Part shown: piece after piece, positions 1 to 8,380 of the stretch
Layout: each line of letters begins with the position of its first letter
Numbering within the stretch: the first letter of the stretch is position 1
DNA from: Leptospira saintgironsiae
GTDB lineage: Bacteria > Spirochaetota > Leptospiria > Leptospirales > Leptospiraceae
Direction of reading: 5' to 3'
DNA length: 64,000 bases
Assembly (NCBI RefSeq): GCF_002811765.1
Contig: NZ_NPDR01000004.1
Span: 62,001-126,000 of the forward strand
Program-made: the position numbers and the translations under genes
Notes under the pieces: generated by a model
The model's database searches: none
What the model was told of the DNA's origin: nothing
Seen by the model: the letters and a program-made list of their open reading frames with translations, nothing else

Positions 1-1532
1 ATTTAGATATTATGGAAAGTCTTCCTTGGGAAGCCGCTCCTTCTCGCGAAATAGATCTAGAAAAAGCCAGAAAAACTTTAGATAGGGATCATTATAAACT
101 GGATGATGTAAAGGAACGAATTTTAGAATTTTTAGCAGTGAAGAAGTTGAAGCCGACTGAGAAAGGTTCTATTCTTCTATTGGTTGGACCCCCTGGAGTT
201 GGGAAAACTTCTATCGCTAAATCTATCGCAGAAGCAATGGGCAGGAAGTTTTTTAGATTTTCTGTGGGTGGAATGAGAGATGAGGCAGAGATCAAAGGGC
301 ATCGTAGGACTTATATTGGTGCAATGCCGGGTAAGATCATAACTGCATTAAGAATTACTAAAGAAAAAGATTCCGTAATTCTTTTAGATGAAATAGATAA
401 ACTTGGTCTTGGAATGCAAGGAGATCCCGCAGCCGCTCTTTTGGAAGTTTTAGATCCAGAGCAGAATAAAACTTTTAGAGATCATTATTTAGATCTTCCG
501 TTTGATCTTTCTTCCGTATTTTTTATCGCTACCGCAAATACATTAGATTCTATTAGTAGAATACTTTTGGATCGTATGGAAGTGATTAATCTTTCTGGTT
601 ATATCACAGATGAAAAGGTCCAGATCTTTAATAAACATTTATGGAAGAAGGTCCTGGAGAAAAACGGGATAGAACCATACGGGATCCAAATAGATAAAAA
701 AGCTGTGATCTCTTTAATAGATCATTATTCTAGAGAGTCCGGAGTAAGAGGACTTGAAAAACAATCTGATAAACTTGCCAGAAAACTTGCTCTTCAAATT
801 GTAAAAGGGGAGTCTTATCCGAAACATATCGAACCTTCCGATGTGGAAAAATTCCTAGGAGTTCCTAAATATACAGATGATAGGATGACTAAACCTACAG
901 TTCCAGGAACTGCTTTGGGGCTTGCTTGGACTTCTGTAGGAGGTGCAACATTACTCATCGAAGCTGTTTTCGTAAAAGGAAAAGGCGGGATCCTTCTTAC
1001 TGGAATGATTGGAAAGTCAATGGAAGAGTCTTCCAGCATTGCTCTTAGCTACATTAAGAATTTATTAGGTAGCGAAGAATTATTCACCGAAAAGACGATC
1101 CACCTTCATGTTCCTGATGGTGCTACTCCGAAAGATGGGCCAAGTGCTGGGATCACAATGGCAACTACCATTCTTTCTTTGGTGCTGAATAAAAGGATCA
1201 GACTTGGATTTGGTATGACTGGAGAATTGACTCTTACTGGCGAGGTTTTAGCAATCGGCGGTTTAAGAGAAAAGATCGTAGCTGCAAAAAGAGTTGGAGT
1301 TCATAAGATCATTTTTCCTTCTGATAATAGACCTCAGTTAGACGAAATACCTGATTATGTGAAGAAGGGAATGGAATTCTTTCCGGTTTCTAGATTTGAA
1401 GAAGTCGCCAAAATTTTATTCGAACCGAAAACGATTGATGGAATTTTAAAACCTAAAACAGAACAGGTTGCAGTCGCTAAGAAGACAAAACCTTCTCCTA
1501 AAAAGAAGGCAGCCACTCGAAAGAAGAAGTAA
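1..1532 (+). CDS. lon: ATP-dependent Lon protease (5'-truncated by window edge)
   Basis: C-terminal about 508 residues of Lon, the cytosolic AAA+ serine protease that degrades misfolded and regulatory proteins. The frame is open to base 1 and the residues before the first ATG (LDI at bases 3-11) continue the family sequence, so the true start lies upstream. Counting from the ATG at base 12, Walker [10 protein letters not shown] is near residue 60, Walker B ILLDEID near 122, the catalytic Ser motif PKDGPSAG near 375 and the catalytic Lys in GGLREK about 42 residues later, the usual Ser-Lys spacing. The visible part ends in a Lys-rich tail ([10 protein letters not shown] then KKK) that goes beyond the protease domain and resembles the tail of the lipase at 37507-38457. 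Identity is very certain; only the N-terminal substrate domain is missing. Confidence 0.97.
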   Translation, partial: LDIMESLPWEAAPSREIDLEKARKTLDRDHYKLDDVKERILEFLAVKKLKPTEKGSILLLVGPPGVGKTSIAKSIAEAMGRKFFRFSVGGMRDEAEIKGHRRTYIGAMPGKIITALRITKEKDSVILLDEIDKLGLGMQGDPAAALLEVLDPEQNKTFRDHYLDLPFDLSSVFFIATANTLDSISRILLDRMEVINLSGYITDEKVQIFNKHLWKKVLEKNGIEPYGIQIDKKAVISLIDHYSRESGVRGLEKQSDKLARKLALQIVKGESYPKHIEPSDVEKFLGVPKYTDDRMTKPTVPGTALGLAWTSVGGATLLIEAVFVKGKGGILLTGMIGKSMEESSSIALSYIKNLLGSEELFTEKTIHLHVPDGATPKDGPSAGITMATTILSLVLNKRIRLGFGMTGELTLTGEVLAIGGLREKIVAAKRVGVHKIIFPSDNRPQLDEIPDYVKKGMEFFPVSRFEEVAKILFEPKTIDGILKPKTEQVAVAKKTKPSPKKKAATRKKK

Positions 1533-1555
1533 ATCTTCTATGTGCCCCATTTATG

Positions 1556-1617
1556 ACGGGTCCTTAAGCGGATCAAAATAATTTGCTTTTTAGGACCCGT
1601 TTCCGACCCTGTTCGGA
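1556..1617 (+). promoter_or_regulatory. Two stem-loops in the leader before the aminotransferase gene
   Basis: Arms ACGGGTCCT (1556-1564) and AGGACCCGT (1592-1600) pair perfectly. A second stem TCCGA (1602-1606) with TCGGA (1613-1617) follows; its right arm overlaps the Shine-Dalgarno GGAGG at 1615-1619. No T-tract follows, so this is less like a terminator than a structured leader or processing site between lon and the next gene. Confidence 0.45.
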
Positions 1618-1627
1618 GGAGACCATA

Positions 1628-2749
1628 ATGGGCGTACCTTTCATAGATATTAAAAGATTCGAGCCGGGATTACTAGAAGCTTGGGAAGATAAAGTAAAAA
1701 CTCTCAGCAAGAACGCCTCCTTTATCGGAGGAGAAGAAGTCGCATTATTAGAAAAAAATCTGGCGGCAACCGCTGGAACCAAATATTCAATTGCATGCGC
1801 TAACGGAACAGACGCGCTTCAATTGGCTCTAAGAGCCTTGGGAGTAGGAAAGGGAGATAAGGTTTTAGTTCCTGATTCTACCTTTTGGGCAACATTTGAA
1901 TCAGTAGTAAACGTAGGCGCTGACCCTGCGACGGTAGATACAAATCCAGATGATCTACAAATGGATTTCGAAGAATTCAAAAGAGCCCTCGAAGAAGTAA
2001 AACCGAAGGCTGCAATCATTGTTCACCTTTATGGTTGGGGAAGTGCAAAATTAGAAGATTACCGCAAACTTTGTAAGGAAAAAGGAGTTTTCTTATTAGA
2101 AGACGGAGCTCAATCCTTCGGAGTTTTGTATAAGGGAAAACCTATTTACCAAGACGCATTGATCACCACTACTTCTTTCTATCCTGCAAAAGTTTTGGGC
2201 GGAGCAGGAGATGGTGGAGCAGTCTTCACAAACGACGAAGAGCTTGCAAATAAAGTCAGAATGCTTGGAAACCACGGAAGAACTTCTCATTACGGTTACG
2301 GAGATGTGGGTTGGAATTCCAGAATGGATACCTTACAAGCTGCATTCTTAAATTTGAATATTCCTTTCTTAGAAGCAAGAATAGCATCTCGCAGAAAGGC
2401 TGCTGAAAAATATTATCAAGTTCTTCCAGGTTTAGGAGTGAATGTAATTCATCCTCCAAAAGACTTTCAAGAAAACGGATATTGTAATGTAACTCTTTTT
2501 GATCCTGTAGAAAGACCAAAAATCCAAGAAGTTTTAAAAACGAAAGGGATCGGTTCTGCGGTCATTTATCCTGGAGCTATGAGTGATCAACCTGGGGCAA
2601 AACCGTATATTGTAGGTAAATTCGGAAAGGAACATAGAACCGGAAAGATCTGTGATTCAATATTAAATTTTCCTTTATTTCCTTACATGACTGATTCCGA
2701 ACTGGAAGAAGTTTTTGCCGCGATCAAGGAATACAAGAGCCTGTCCTAA
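1628..2749 (+). CDS. DegT/DnrJ/EryC1/StrS-family PLP aminotransferase
   Basis: PLP-dependent sugar aminotransferase family, 373 residues, near the usual family length. Family members transaminate keto-sugar nucleotides for surface polysaccharides. Visible features are the early FIDIKR motif, [10 protein letters not shown], the cofactor Asp in [10 protein letters not shown] (D159) and the Schiff-base Lys in [10 protein letters not shown] (K188), followed by GDGGAV. The ATG at 1628 is chosen because GGAGG sits 8 bases upstream; a longer reading from 1583 would begin without such a site. No sugar-biosynthesis genes lie next to it, so the substrate cannot be named from context. Confidence 0.9.
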   Translation: MGVPFIDIKRFEPGLLEAWEDKVKTLSKNASFIGGEEVALLEKNLAATAGTKYSIACANGTDALQLALRALGVGKGDKVLVPDSTFWATFESVVNVGADPATVDTNPDDLQMDFEEFKRALEEVKPKAAIIVHLYGWGSAKLEDYRKLCKEKGVFLLEDGAQSFGVLYKGKPIYQDALITTTSFYPAKVLGGAGDGGAVFTNDEELANKVRMLGNHGRTSHYGYGDVGWNSRMDTLQAAFLNLNIPFLEARIASRRKAAEKYYQVLPGLGVNVIHPPKDFQENGYCNVTLFDPVERPKIQEVLKTKGIGSAVIYPGAMSDQPGAKPYIVGKFGKEHRTGKICDSILNFPLFPYMTDSELEEVFAAIKEYKSLS

Positions 2750-2760
2750 GGACGGCTCTT
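2735..2760 (+). terminator. Hairpin whose loop is the stop codon of the aminotransferase
   Basis: AAGAGCC (2735-2741) and GTCC (2743-2746) pair with GGAC (2750-2753) and GGCTCTT (2754-2760), with one bulged T and the TAA stop codon as the loop. There is no T-run downstream, so it may be a 3'-end stabiliser or a weak terminator. Confidence 0.4.
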
Positions 2761-2819
2761 GATGCGGCCTATATAATAGAAAATTAAGACAAAGAATGAG
2801 GAGCAGAGAACATCAGTTT

Positions 2820-3212
2820 ATGAACAAGGTTGTTGCTATATTATTTATTCTTACTGCATTGGTTGCAAATTGTAATCTTATAGAGTCAACCAGTTTGACA
2901 AAGAATTCATATACTGGTGGGGAGGCGAGGGAGAAAATTCGAAACGCCGCATTTAATGCAGAAGGAATTTTTTACGAAAAGGAATTCGGTGGTTATAATG
3001 GTTTGGTCACTACTAAGGCTTTCGACGCTGCATTACTAATCTCTTTGTCACTGGATTTGGATGACTCTAAATATTATAAAAAGGATAAAGTAAATGATTG
3101 TGTTTCTGATATGGAACAGTTTTCTAATATAGGTCACTATCAAGCTTTCAGAATCTTCACTTTAAGCGAGAATTGTCGTAACTTTGAAGAAATTGGACTA
3201 CTTCCAAAATAA
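2820..3212 (+). CDS. Small predicted lipoprotein of unknown function
   Basis: A 130-residue protein beginning MNKVVAILF with a hydrophobic signal segment ending in LVANC, a plausible spirochaetal lipobox. The mature part is hydrophilic with a KKDK segment and two further cysteines. The ATG at 2820 is preferred over an in-frame ATG at 2796 because it places the signal peptide at the N terminus; the GAGGAG at 2798-2803 is rather far upstream, so the start is not settled. A second small lipoprotein follows about 110 bases downstream on the same strand. I do not recognise the family. Confidence 0.7.
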   Translation: MNKVVAILFILTALVANCNLIESTSLTKNSYTGGEAREKIRNAAFNAEGIFYEKEFGGYNGLVTTKAFDAALLISLSLDLDDSKYYKKDKVNDCVSDMEQFSNIGHYQAFRIFTLSENCRNFEEIGLLPK

Positions 3213-3242
3213 GTAGAAGTCACAAAAAATATCAGCTAAAAA

Positions 3243-3269
3243 GAAAAGCCGCCTCGGGGCAGTTTTTTT
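3243..3269 (+). terminator. Possible weak intrinsic terminator
   Basis: A short GCC/GGC stem with a TCGG loop (3251-3260), flanked by an A-run on the left and TTTTTTT on the right, lies just after the small lipoprotein gene. The stem contains a mismatch, so strength is uncertain. Confidence 0.4.
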
Positions 3270-3324
3270 ATGTTCTTTTTTACATAGTTGTCTGGATTGG
3301 TTTCAGGATCGGATACTATTTTAT

Positions 3325-3774
3325 ATGCGCTTTGTGAATCGGTTTGGATTTATCCCATTAGTAATATTTGTTATGATTCAATGCACGTTTAACGCTGCTT
3401 GGGAAGAAATCGACAAATTAAAAGGAAAAGTCGATAAGGATGAAGCTAAATCACAACTTTTGAATGCAGTTAATATGAAATCTTCTACTTGCAATTCGTA
3501 TTTTCAGCCTGATTTTAATCTTGCTTATACTAAAACTCTAACCGGTAACGCTTGTTATTCTGTCGGAAATGAATTCAACGAAAAGAAAGAGATGAGAACT
3601 TGTGAATCCGCATATAAGTTTGTGGATAAAAAGAACTTGGACAATTGTATCGAAGAAGTATATACACTTCCTTGTAACGCTTTTAGAAACGGAGTCTATG
3701 CAAGTATGAAGATTCCCGTATTTCCAACCTGTGTTTCCGCATTTCATACGGATCCTTCTTTGAATTATTTATAA
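3325..3774 (+). CDS. Small Cys-rich predicted lipoprotein of unknown function
   Basis: 149 residues. The N terminus has a basic start, a hydrophobic stretch and VMIQC, a possible lipobox at about residue 20. The mature protein carries six further cysteines (in TCNSY, NACYS, RTCES, DNCIE, LPCNA and PTCVS), suggesting disulfides in the periplasm or on the outer membrane. It follows another small lipoprotein in the same direction, but the possible terminator at 3243-3269 suggests its own transcript. The ribosome site is not strong. Family not recognised. Confidence 0.7.
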   Translation: MRFVNRFGFIPLVIFVMIQCTFNAAWEEIDKLKGKVDKDEAKSQLLNAVNMKSSTCNSYFQPDFNLAYTKTLTGNACYSVGNEFNEKKEMRTCESAYKFVDKKNLDNCIEEVYTLPCNAFRNGVYASMKIPVFPTCVSAFHTDPSLNYL

Positions 3775-3881
3775 TAGAAACTTTAATTAATCCGTCTGCT
3801 TGTGAATGCCATTCCGCTCCTTCGTTTTTCCGAAAAAAATTAAGGATTTCCGAGTTGATTTAGATCCTGATAAATTTAAAA

Positions 3882-3901
3882 AAATCGTTTAGAAATCGTT
3901 T
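3882..3901 (+). repeat. Tandem 9-base direct repeat upstream of dps
   Basis: AAATCGTTT occurs at 3882-3890 and again at 3893-3901, an 11-base period of about one helical turn, just upstream of the dps palindrome. It could be a second regulator site; nothing else in the region explains it. Confidence 0.4.
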
Positions 3902-3920
3902 GCCGCCGTCTAAACAATAT

Positions 3921-3939
3921 ATTTAGAATGATTCTAAAT
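3921..3939 (+). promoter_or_regulatory. PerR/Fur-type operator upstream of dps
   Basis: ATTTAGAAT-G-ATTCTAAAT is a perfect 9-1-9 palindrome. Its inner 15 bases match the layout of the PerR box (TTATAAT-N-ATTATAA) with one difference per arm. It lies 20 bases before the dps ATG, overlapping a possible -10 (TAGAAT), so a bound regulator would block transcription. The dps ribosome site AGGAG is at 3949-3953. Confidence 0.7.
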
Positions 3940-3959
3940 AGGTAAAACAGGAGAAAATT

Positions 3960-4427
3960 ATGAAGCCGAATATAGGAATTCCGGAGAAGGATAGAGAGGC
4001 CATTAATCAAGGCCTGCAAAAGCTTTTAGCAGATACGTACTTTTTATATTTAAAAACTCACAATTACCATTGGAACGTTACTGGACCCTTATTTAATACA
4101 TTACATCTGATGTTCATGACTCAGTACACTGAACTTTGGAATGCATTGGATCTGGTTGCAGAAAGAATTCGTTCTCTTGGTTATCCGGCACCAGGAACCT
4201 ATAAGGCATTCTCTTCTTTAACTTCTTTAAAAGAAGAAGATGGAGTTCCAAAAGCAGAAGATATGCTTAAAAATCTTGTAGAAGGACATGAAGCAGTGAT
4301 CCGAACTGCAAGAGCGATCCTTCCTTCTGCGGATTCGGGAGGGGATGAGGTAACTACAGACCTTCTTACCCAAAGATTAGAGATCCATGAAAAAACTGCT
4401 TGGATGCTTAGAAGTATGTTGGAGTAG
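3960..4427 (+). CDS. dps: Dps-family ferritin-like DNA-protection protein
   Basis: 155 residues, the normal length for Dps, the dodecameric mini-ferritin that oxidises Fe(II) with peroxide, stores iron and shields DNA. The signature [10 protein letters not shown] gives ferroxidase-type His34 and His37, and the helix [12 protein letters not shown] gives Asp64 and Glu68 at the expected 30-residue distance. AGGAG is 6 bases before the ATG. The gene is monocistronic, between a Fur/PerR-type palindrome and a strong hairpin, which suggests control by peroxide or iron. Confidence is high for the family; the regulator is inferred. Confidence 0.93.
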   Translation: MKPNIGIPEKDREAINQGLQKLLADTYFLYLKTHNYHWNVTGPLFNTLHLMFMTQYTELWNALDLVAERIRSLGYPAPGTYKAFSSLTSLKEEDGVPKAEDMLKNLVEGHEAVIRTARAILPSADSGGDEVTTDLLTQRLEIHEKTAWMLRSMLE

Positions 4428-4451
4428 AATTAGAATATTCTGAAAAACAAA

Positions 4452-4477
4452 TATTTCGGGGAGAATTCCCCGAAATA
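4452..4477. terminator. Bidirectional hairpin between dps and the cytochrome gene
   Basis: Eleven-base arms TATTTCGGGGA (4452-4462) and TCCCCGAAATA (4467-4477) pair perfectly around a GAAT loop between two convergent genes, so it can serve both strands. T-runs are absent, but position and strength fit a terminator. Confidence 0.65.
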
Positions 4478-4481
4478 AGAA

Positions 4482-4521
4482 CCCGGAGAGATCGATCTGG
4501 TATTCGATCTTTCTCCCCGGG
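4482..4521. terminator. Second, imperfect hairpin of the convergent junction
   Basis: CCCGGAGAGATCGAT and the later segment ATTCGATCTTTCTCC-CCGGG pair imperfectly, immediately after the first hairpin and before the end of the minus-strand cytochrome gene. Confidence 0.45.
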
Positions 4522-4532
4522 CCGTAAAGAGT

Positions 4533-6842
4533 TTAGAGAGTGAGGATATACTCCACTAGATCATCTACCTCAGCCGCTGAGGCAGAACACCATGGGTGAG
4601 GAGCGGCAGGCATTCCGATTGGTTGAGAAGTTCCCAACTCTTGCGGGCCGTATTCTCTTCTCATCTTTTGGTAGTCCCAGTAATAATAGTTCGTATCCCA
4701 AGCAACAGTTACGAAATATTTATGTCTTTCGATGAATCTGTTTCTCTTGGTTCCGGTGTCGTTAGCTGCAGATTTGACTACTCTGAATACATCCGATTTC
4801 CTGTTTTGAGCCGGATACGGTTCCGGGAAATCAGGTCCACCTAAAGCAGGGGATGCAGGCGCATGCAAAGTATAATACTGGTTGTACAGAGGGGATCCTT
4901 CCGTGCAACGAGCAGGATTCACTAAATCTTCCAAATTTCTGACGTGTCCGTCGCTTAGTAGACCTCTATGTTGAACCCAGTACATGTCTCTTAAGAAAGT
5001 GGCACGAATGGACTGCAGTGCTTTTTGATAGATAGTCGGAGCAAAAAATCTTCCCACTTCGTTTATCTTAAACATCTTCTCATTAGAGTTTAAGCCCACT
5101 TTATCATTATGACAAGATCCGCAATCTCTTTGGAAAGTAGTCTTTCCTCTTGCAACTGCTGCCGCAATTCCCGGTTGGTTTTCCCATCCTGCCTGGACAA
5201 AAGCACCTTCTCCTGAATCTGCGCCTGCTTGAGCGATTAGTTTACCTTTGGATTTTAGCCAACGATACATTCCCACTTGTCTGAGAGCCTTATCGTTCCC
5301 GTCCAGCTTAGTCATATAAGCTGTAAGAGCTTGTAGTTCTTTTGCATACATCGAACCTGTAGCACCGTCGGGTTCTTCAGAATGAATATAAGAACCTTCG
5401 AATCCTACGTAAGATTCGGAATGGGAAAGAGATCTTCTAACTCCCATATAGTTGGTTACGTTCGGGATCGCGATTGGAGAGAACTCATAATCGTTATCTG
5501 TCTCGCTTCCTTCTCCTTTGATCCGGATAAGCGCATGTTCTCCCGCTCCCTGAGGCATAGCGTAGATCAACATCGTTTTATCCACATCTTTGGAAGAAGA
5601 ATCAAAACTTGGTCCAGGTTCGCTTTCCTTAATTCCTTTAAAATCTCCTAATAAAGACCATTTCATGGACCATTTAGGGTTAGGAAGTCCAGGGATTACT
5701 TTAGTCACACTGTTTCCAGGAGAAGCCTCGTAAGTGATCTTGTAACCGTGACAAGAAGCACAGTTGAATCCGATCCATTCTCCGTTACCGGTGTATGGAT
5801 GAGAAGCTTCCGCATATCTATAACCTGCCCAACCGCTATTCTTGGTATTCCCTTTAAATTTTTGATCTCCACCTAAAAATCCTGGGATCGGAGTAGGTTG
5901 CGGATAACGATCAAAGTATACGTTATCGATCGCTGCAGATGGGACTTGACCTGAAACTGTTTGGTAAGCACCGAACAAAAGAAGTGGATCTGCAGTATAA
6001 CCGGTAACTGGGTCCGTGGCTTGGTATGCGAAAATTTTCTTCCAATCTAAATTTCGGATCGCGTGAGCTACACCGATATTGAAATCATAAGACCAGAAAA
6101 TTTTCTCACCAAGTGCGATGATGGAAGAGAATCCAGGATTGTTCACATTTACTTGTAAAGGAGCAGTCCCTTTCGCATCGCTTAAGATAGAAACCACGTC
6201 GCATTTATGTTTATAATCTTCGTCGGTAACTCTTCGAGTTTGGGCATCAATTACATTATGCGGTTGTCCCGGATGAAGTAAAGAATCATTATATCCGACC
6301 CTTTTCTGGATTTGGACGACTAACGGGCCGGAGGTGGCGTGTTCCGGTACTTTAAATTGTATCTGAGTATCGGTCCAAGCAAGAATATATTTGCTCCAAC
6401 TATCCATTTGTTCGTTCACTTCGAAGTTCACTTGTTTCGTGATGTCCAACCTCTGTTCGAACATGACCAGATCAGTTTCCAGAATCCTAGTGTTCCCGAT
6501 CATGATCTTAGAAAAGTCGATTTCAGGTCCGGCTCCGAAACCTGTTCCTTTAAGTGTGATGGTTTGGCCAGGACTGAAAGAAGGAGTCGGGTATGCCGGT
6601 CCATCCGTTACAGTTTGCCACACAAGATTTCCATTTACCAACACCGATTGTAGTACCGGCTCCGGGAAAGAAGATGCGGACACTGCGCGAATTCCTTCTC
6701 GGATCGGATCAAATTTACATACTTCTTCCTGGTTTGGGAATTCTGTAAAAATTCCTACGGGGCAACCCGCAGCTAATACAGCCATCCCTAACAAGGCGTA
6801 CCGCAAATAACGTTTTGCGGCACGTAATCTTTGCATTTCCAT
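4533..6842 (-). CDS. Di-haem c-type cytochrome lipoprotein with IPT/TIG-like domain
   Basis: 769 residues. A basic N terminus and hydrophobic stretch end in LAAGC, a clear lipobox with Cys27. Residues about 85-180 resemble an IPT/TIG immunoglobulin-like fold (PGQTITLKGTGFG). Two c-type haem motifs are present, CASCH at 361-365 and CGSCH at 574-578, so the protein should bind two covalent haems outside the cytoplasm and move electrons or act as an oxidoreductase. Length and layout differ from standard di-haem cytochrome c peroxidase (about 350 residues), so I do not call it that. The ATG at 6842 follows AGGGAG by 7 bases. It is divergent from an AraC-type regulator, a possible controller. Confidence 0.8.
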   Translation of the reverse strand: MEMQRLRAAKRYLRYALLGMAVLAAGCPVGIFTEFPNQEEVCKFDPIREGIRAVSASSFPEPVLQSVLVNGNLVWQTVTDGPAYPTPSFSPGQTITLKGTGFGAGPEIDFSKIMIGNTRILETDLVMFEQRLDITKQVNFEVNEQMDSWSKYILAWTDTQIQFKVPEHATSGPLVVQIQKRVGYNDSLLHPGQPHNVIDAQTRRVTDEDYKHKCDVVSILSDAKGTAPLQVNVNNPGFSSIIALGEKIFWSYDFNIGVAHAIRNLDWKKIFAYQATDPVTGYTADPLLLFGAYQTVSGQVPSAAIDNVYFDRYPQPTPIPGFLGGDQKFKGNTKNSGWAGYRYAEASHPYTGNGEWIGFNCASCHGYKITYEASPGNSVTKVIPGLPNPKWSMKWSLLGDFKGIKESEPGPSFDSSSKDVDKTMLIYAMPQGAGEHALIRIKGEGSETDNDYEFSPIAIPNVTNYMGVRRSLSHSESYVGFEGSYIHSEEPDGATGSMYAKELQALTAYMTKLDGNDKALRQVGMYRWLKSKGKLIAQAGADSGEGAFVQAGWENQPGIAAAVARGKTTFQRDCGSCHNDKVGLNSNEKMFKINEVGRFFAPTIYQKALQSIRATFLRDMYWVQHRGLLSDGHVRNLEDLVNPARCTEGSPLYNQYYTLHAPASPALGGPDFPEPYPAQNRKSDVFRVVKSAANDTGTKRNRFIERHKYFVTVAWDTNYYYWDYQKMRREYGPQELGTSQPIGMPAAPHPWCSASAAEVDDLVEYILTL

Positions 6843-6924
6843 TTTTCCGCTCCCTAGTCCGGAAAGAAAAATCCCGGATCAGTTCTGGCGGAGAAGAATA
6901 CTCCATAATAAAAATTAGGTCGTC

Positions 6925-7115
6925 CGAACCACGGAATTCGAACGTTCGAGTTTCATTATTCGAACAGTTGTGTAAAAATCATAATTTAGAAAATAAGTAA
7001 GATATAAGGGAGAAGGTGAATTGATTCTTGAGAATTAAGAAAAATGCAAGTGTTCGAAATAAAAATTTTTCACTTATTTTATTGGATCTCAAATCGTTCT
7101 AACGCTTGTTTCGAA
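6925..7115. promoter_or_regulatory. Cluster of CGAAC/GTTCG sites in the 317-base divergent intergenic region
   Basis: Between the cytochrome gene and the AraC gene (6843-7159) there is no gene. It holds TTCGAA at 6937, 6959, 7053 and 7110, CGAAC half-sites at 6925, 6939 and 6961, and a perfect 12-base palindrome TCGAACGTTCGA at 6938-6949. Such clustering between divergent genes fits an operator array, perhaps for the adjacent regulator. Confidence 0.5.
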
Positions 7116-7124
7116 TGAGAACAC

Positions 7125-7152
7125 TTGACAAGCCTAGGGATTTTCTTAATAT
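7125..7152 (+). promoter_or_regulatory. Near-consensus sigma70-type promoter for the AraC gene
   Basis: TTGACA (7125-7130) and TAATAT (7147-7152) are 16 bases apart. The predicted start of transcription, about 7 bases after the -10, falls on or next to the ATG at 7160, implying a leaderless mRNA. Confidence 0.55.
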
Positions 7153-7159
7153 ACCGCCT

Positions 7160-8380
7160 ATGTTAAATCCCGAAGTGGTAACTCCTATATTCTACTTCGG
7201 AAGTGGCCTTTCCTTTTTATTGGTGGTCCAAAAGTTAATTCCACCTATAAAACGCAGAGAAGACAGGATTGGAGCCCTTCTGTTTCTTTCGTTGGGGATC
7301 ATACTATTTACAGTTGCGAATGTTGTCTTGGAAATAGACAGAACTTATCCGCATGCAATCTTCTTATTACTCACTTCTTTTTCTGCTATAGGGCCCTTAT
7401 CTTTACTATATACACATTCTTTGATATACCCAAACCAAACTTTATATAGGGATATACGGCTTCACTTTCTTGTGCCTGGTCTTTTTTTCTTAGGTGAGTT
7501 ACTTTTTTTTGGAAGGCCTTGGGATTCTATTATCTCGGACTTGGGCGACTTTAGAAATATCAGATATAAGCATTATCTTTCTTGGGGATTTTTTCTAACA
7601 ACAGCGCTTACTACTGCTTATTTTGGATTTAGATATAGAATGTTAATAACTGTGATCTCAATCCCTGAGTTAAAGTCACAGATCAGATTCATTTTTATTC
7701 TGGCGACCATTACAGTATTTGCAATGTACTCTTTGGTTTTCGGATTCATGTTCGGGTTGGATCTAATATTTAGAGTGGGTGGACTTCTTGTAACTGGGAT
7801 AGTGACTCTTCTATTCTTGGCTCCTTCTAGATATCCGGATTTTTTTGCTCCTTTAACTAGAGAAGTGAGAAAGAAGAAGTATGAAAAATCTCTACTGATC
7901 GGTTTGGATCTGAACTTATTAGAACTTAGGATCCAAGAATTAATGAGAGAAGATAAACTATATCGAGATCCTGAGCTGACTCTTCATTCTTTGTCGGAAG
8001 ACTTGGGGATCAAACCATATCAGTTGACTGAATTTTTAAATGAACATCTACAAACCGGATTTCATAATTATATCAACGGATTTAGGATAGAAGAAGCAGT
8101 CAAACTTCTGGAAGAAAAGCTGGATCAGGACATTCTTTCTATCTGTTATTTTGTAGGATTTAATTCTAAATCTTCTTTTAATGATGCATTTCGAAAGGTA
8201 ACAGGAAAAACTCCTACACAACTTCGTCAGAAGAAGTCAGATGTTCCTGAAAAACAAAAACTGCATACTGCACGCACAGGAGTTCCCCCTTTAGGAAAAG
8301 GGCTGGGTGGTATGGTGGAACTCGGTGATTCAGATCGAATTTCTGTGAAAAATCGCCCGATCAAGGCTGAAAATCGGTAA
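7160..8380 (+). CDS. Membrane-embedded AraC/XylS-family transcription regulator
   Basis: About 406 residues from the ATG at 7160. The N-terminal half is a series of roughly seven hydrophobic segments, starting near [13 protein letters not shown] and ending near [16 protein letters not shown]. It is followed by a C-terminal AraC double helix-turn-helix: [12 protein letters not shown], then [28 protein letters not shown]. Family members of this shape sense a signal at or in the membrane and bind DNA. In-frame TTG 7106 and ATG 7115 exist upstream but lack ribosome sites and precede the good promoter, so 7160 is preferred. After the HTH comes an unusual 45-residue tail encoded by repeat-like DNA. 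The end overlaps the convergent amidase gene by 20 bases. Confidence 0.85.
   Translation: MLNPEVVTPIFYFGSGLSFLLVVQKLIPPIKRREDRIGALLFLSLGIILFTVANVVLEIDRTYPHAIFLLLTSFSAIGPLSLLYTHSLIYPNQTLYRDIRLHFLVPGLFFLGELLFFGRPWDSIISDLGDFRNIRYKHYLSWGFFLTTALTTAYFGFRYRMLITVISIPELKSQIRFIFILATITVFAMYSLVFGFMFGLDLIFRVGGLLVTGIVTLLFLAPSRYPDFFAPLTREVRKKKYEKSLLIGLDLNLLELRIQELMREDKLYRDPELTLHSLSEDLGIKPYQLTEFLNEHLQTGFHNYINGFRIEEAVKLLEEKLDQDILSICYFVGFNSKSSFNDAFRKVTGKTPTQLRQKKSDVPEKQKLHTARTGVPPLGKGLGGMVELGDSDRISVKNRPIKAENR
8280..8323. repeat. Repeat-like inverted element inside the AraC 3' end
   Basis: GAGTTCC (8280-8286) and GGAACTC (8317-8323) form arms around an inner hairpin CCCTTT-AGGA-AAAGGG (8287-8302). The GGAGTTCC core and the G-rich part resemble the intergenic element at 21735-21800. 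Confidence 0.4.

Noticed and set aside
6391..6810. 139-residue plus-strand frame opposite the cytochrome gene
   Set aside because: It is antisense to the conserved N-terminal domain of the di-haem lipoprotein and shows no domain.
6938..6949. Gram-positive-type LexA box (CGAAC-N4-GTTCG)
   Set aside because: The two half-sites touch without the 4-base spacer.
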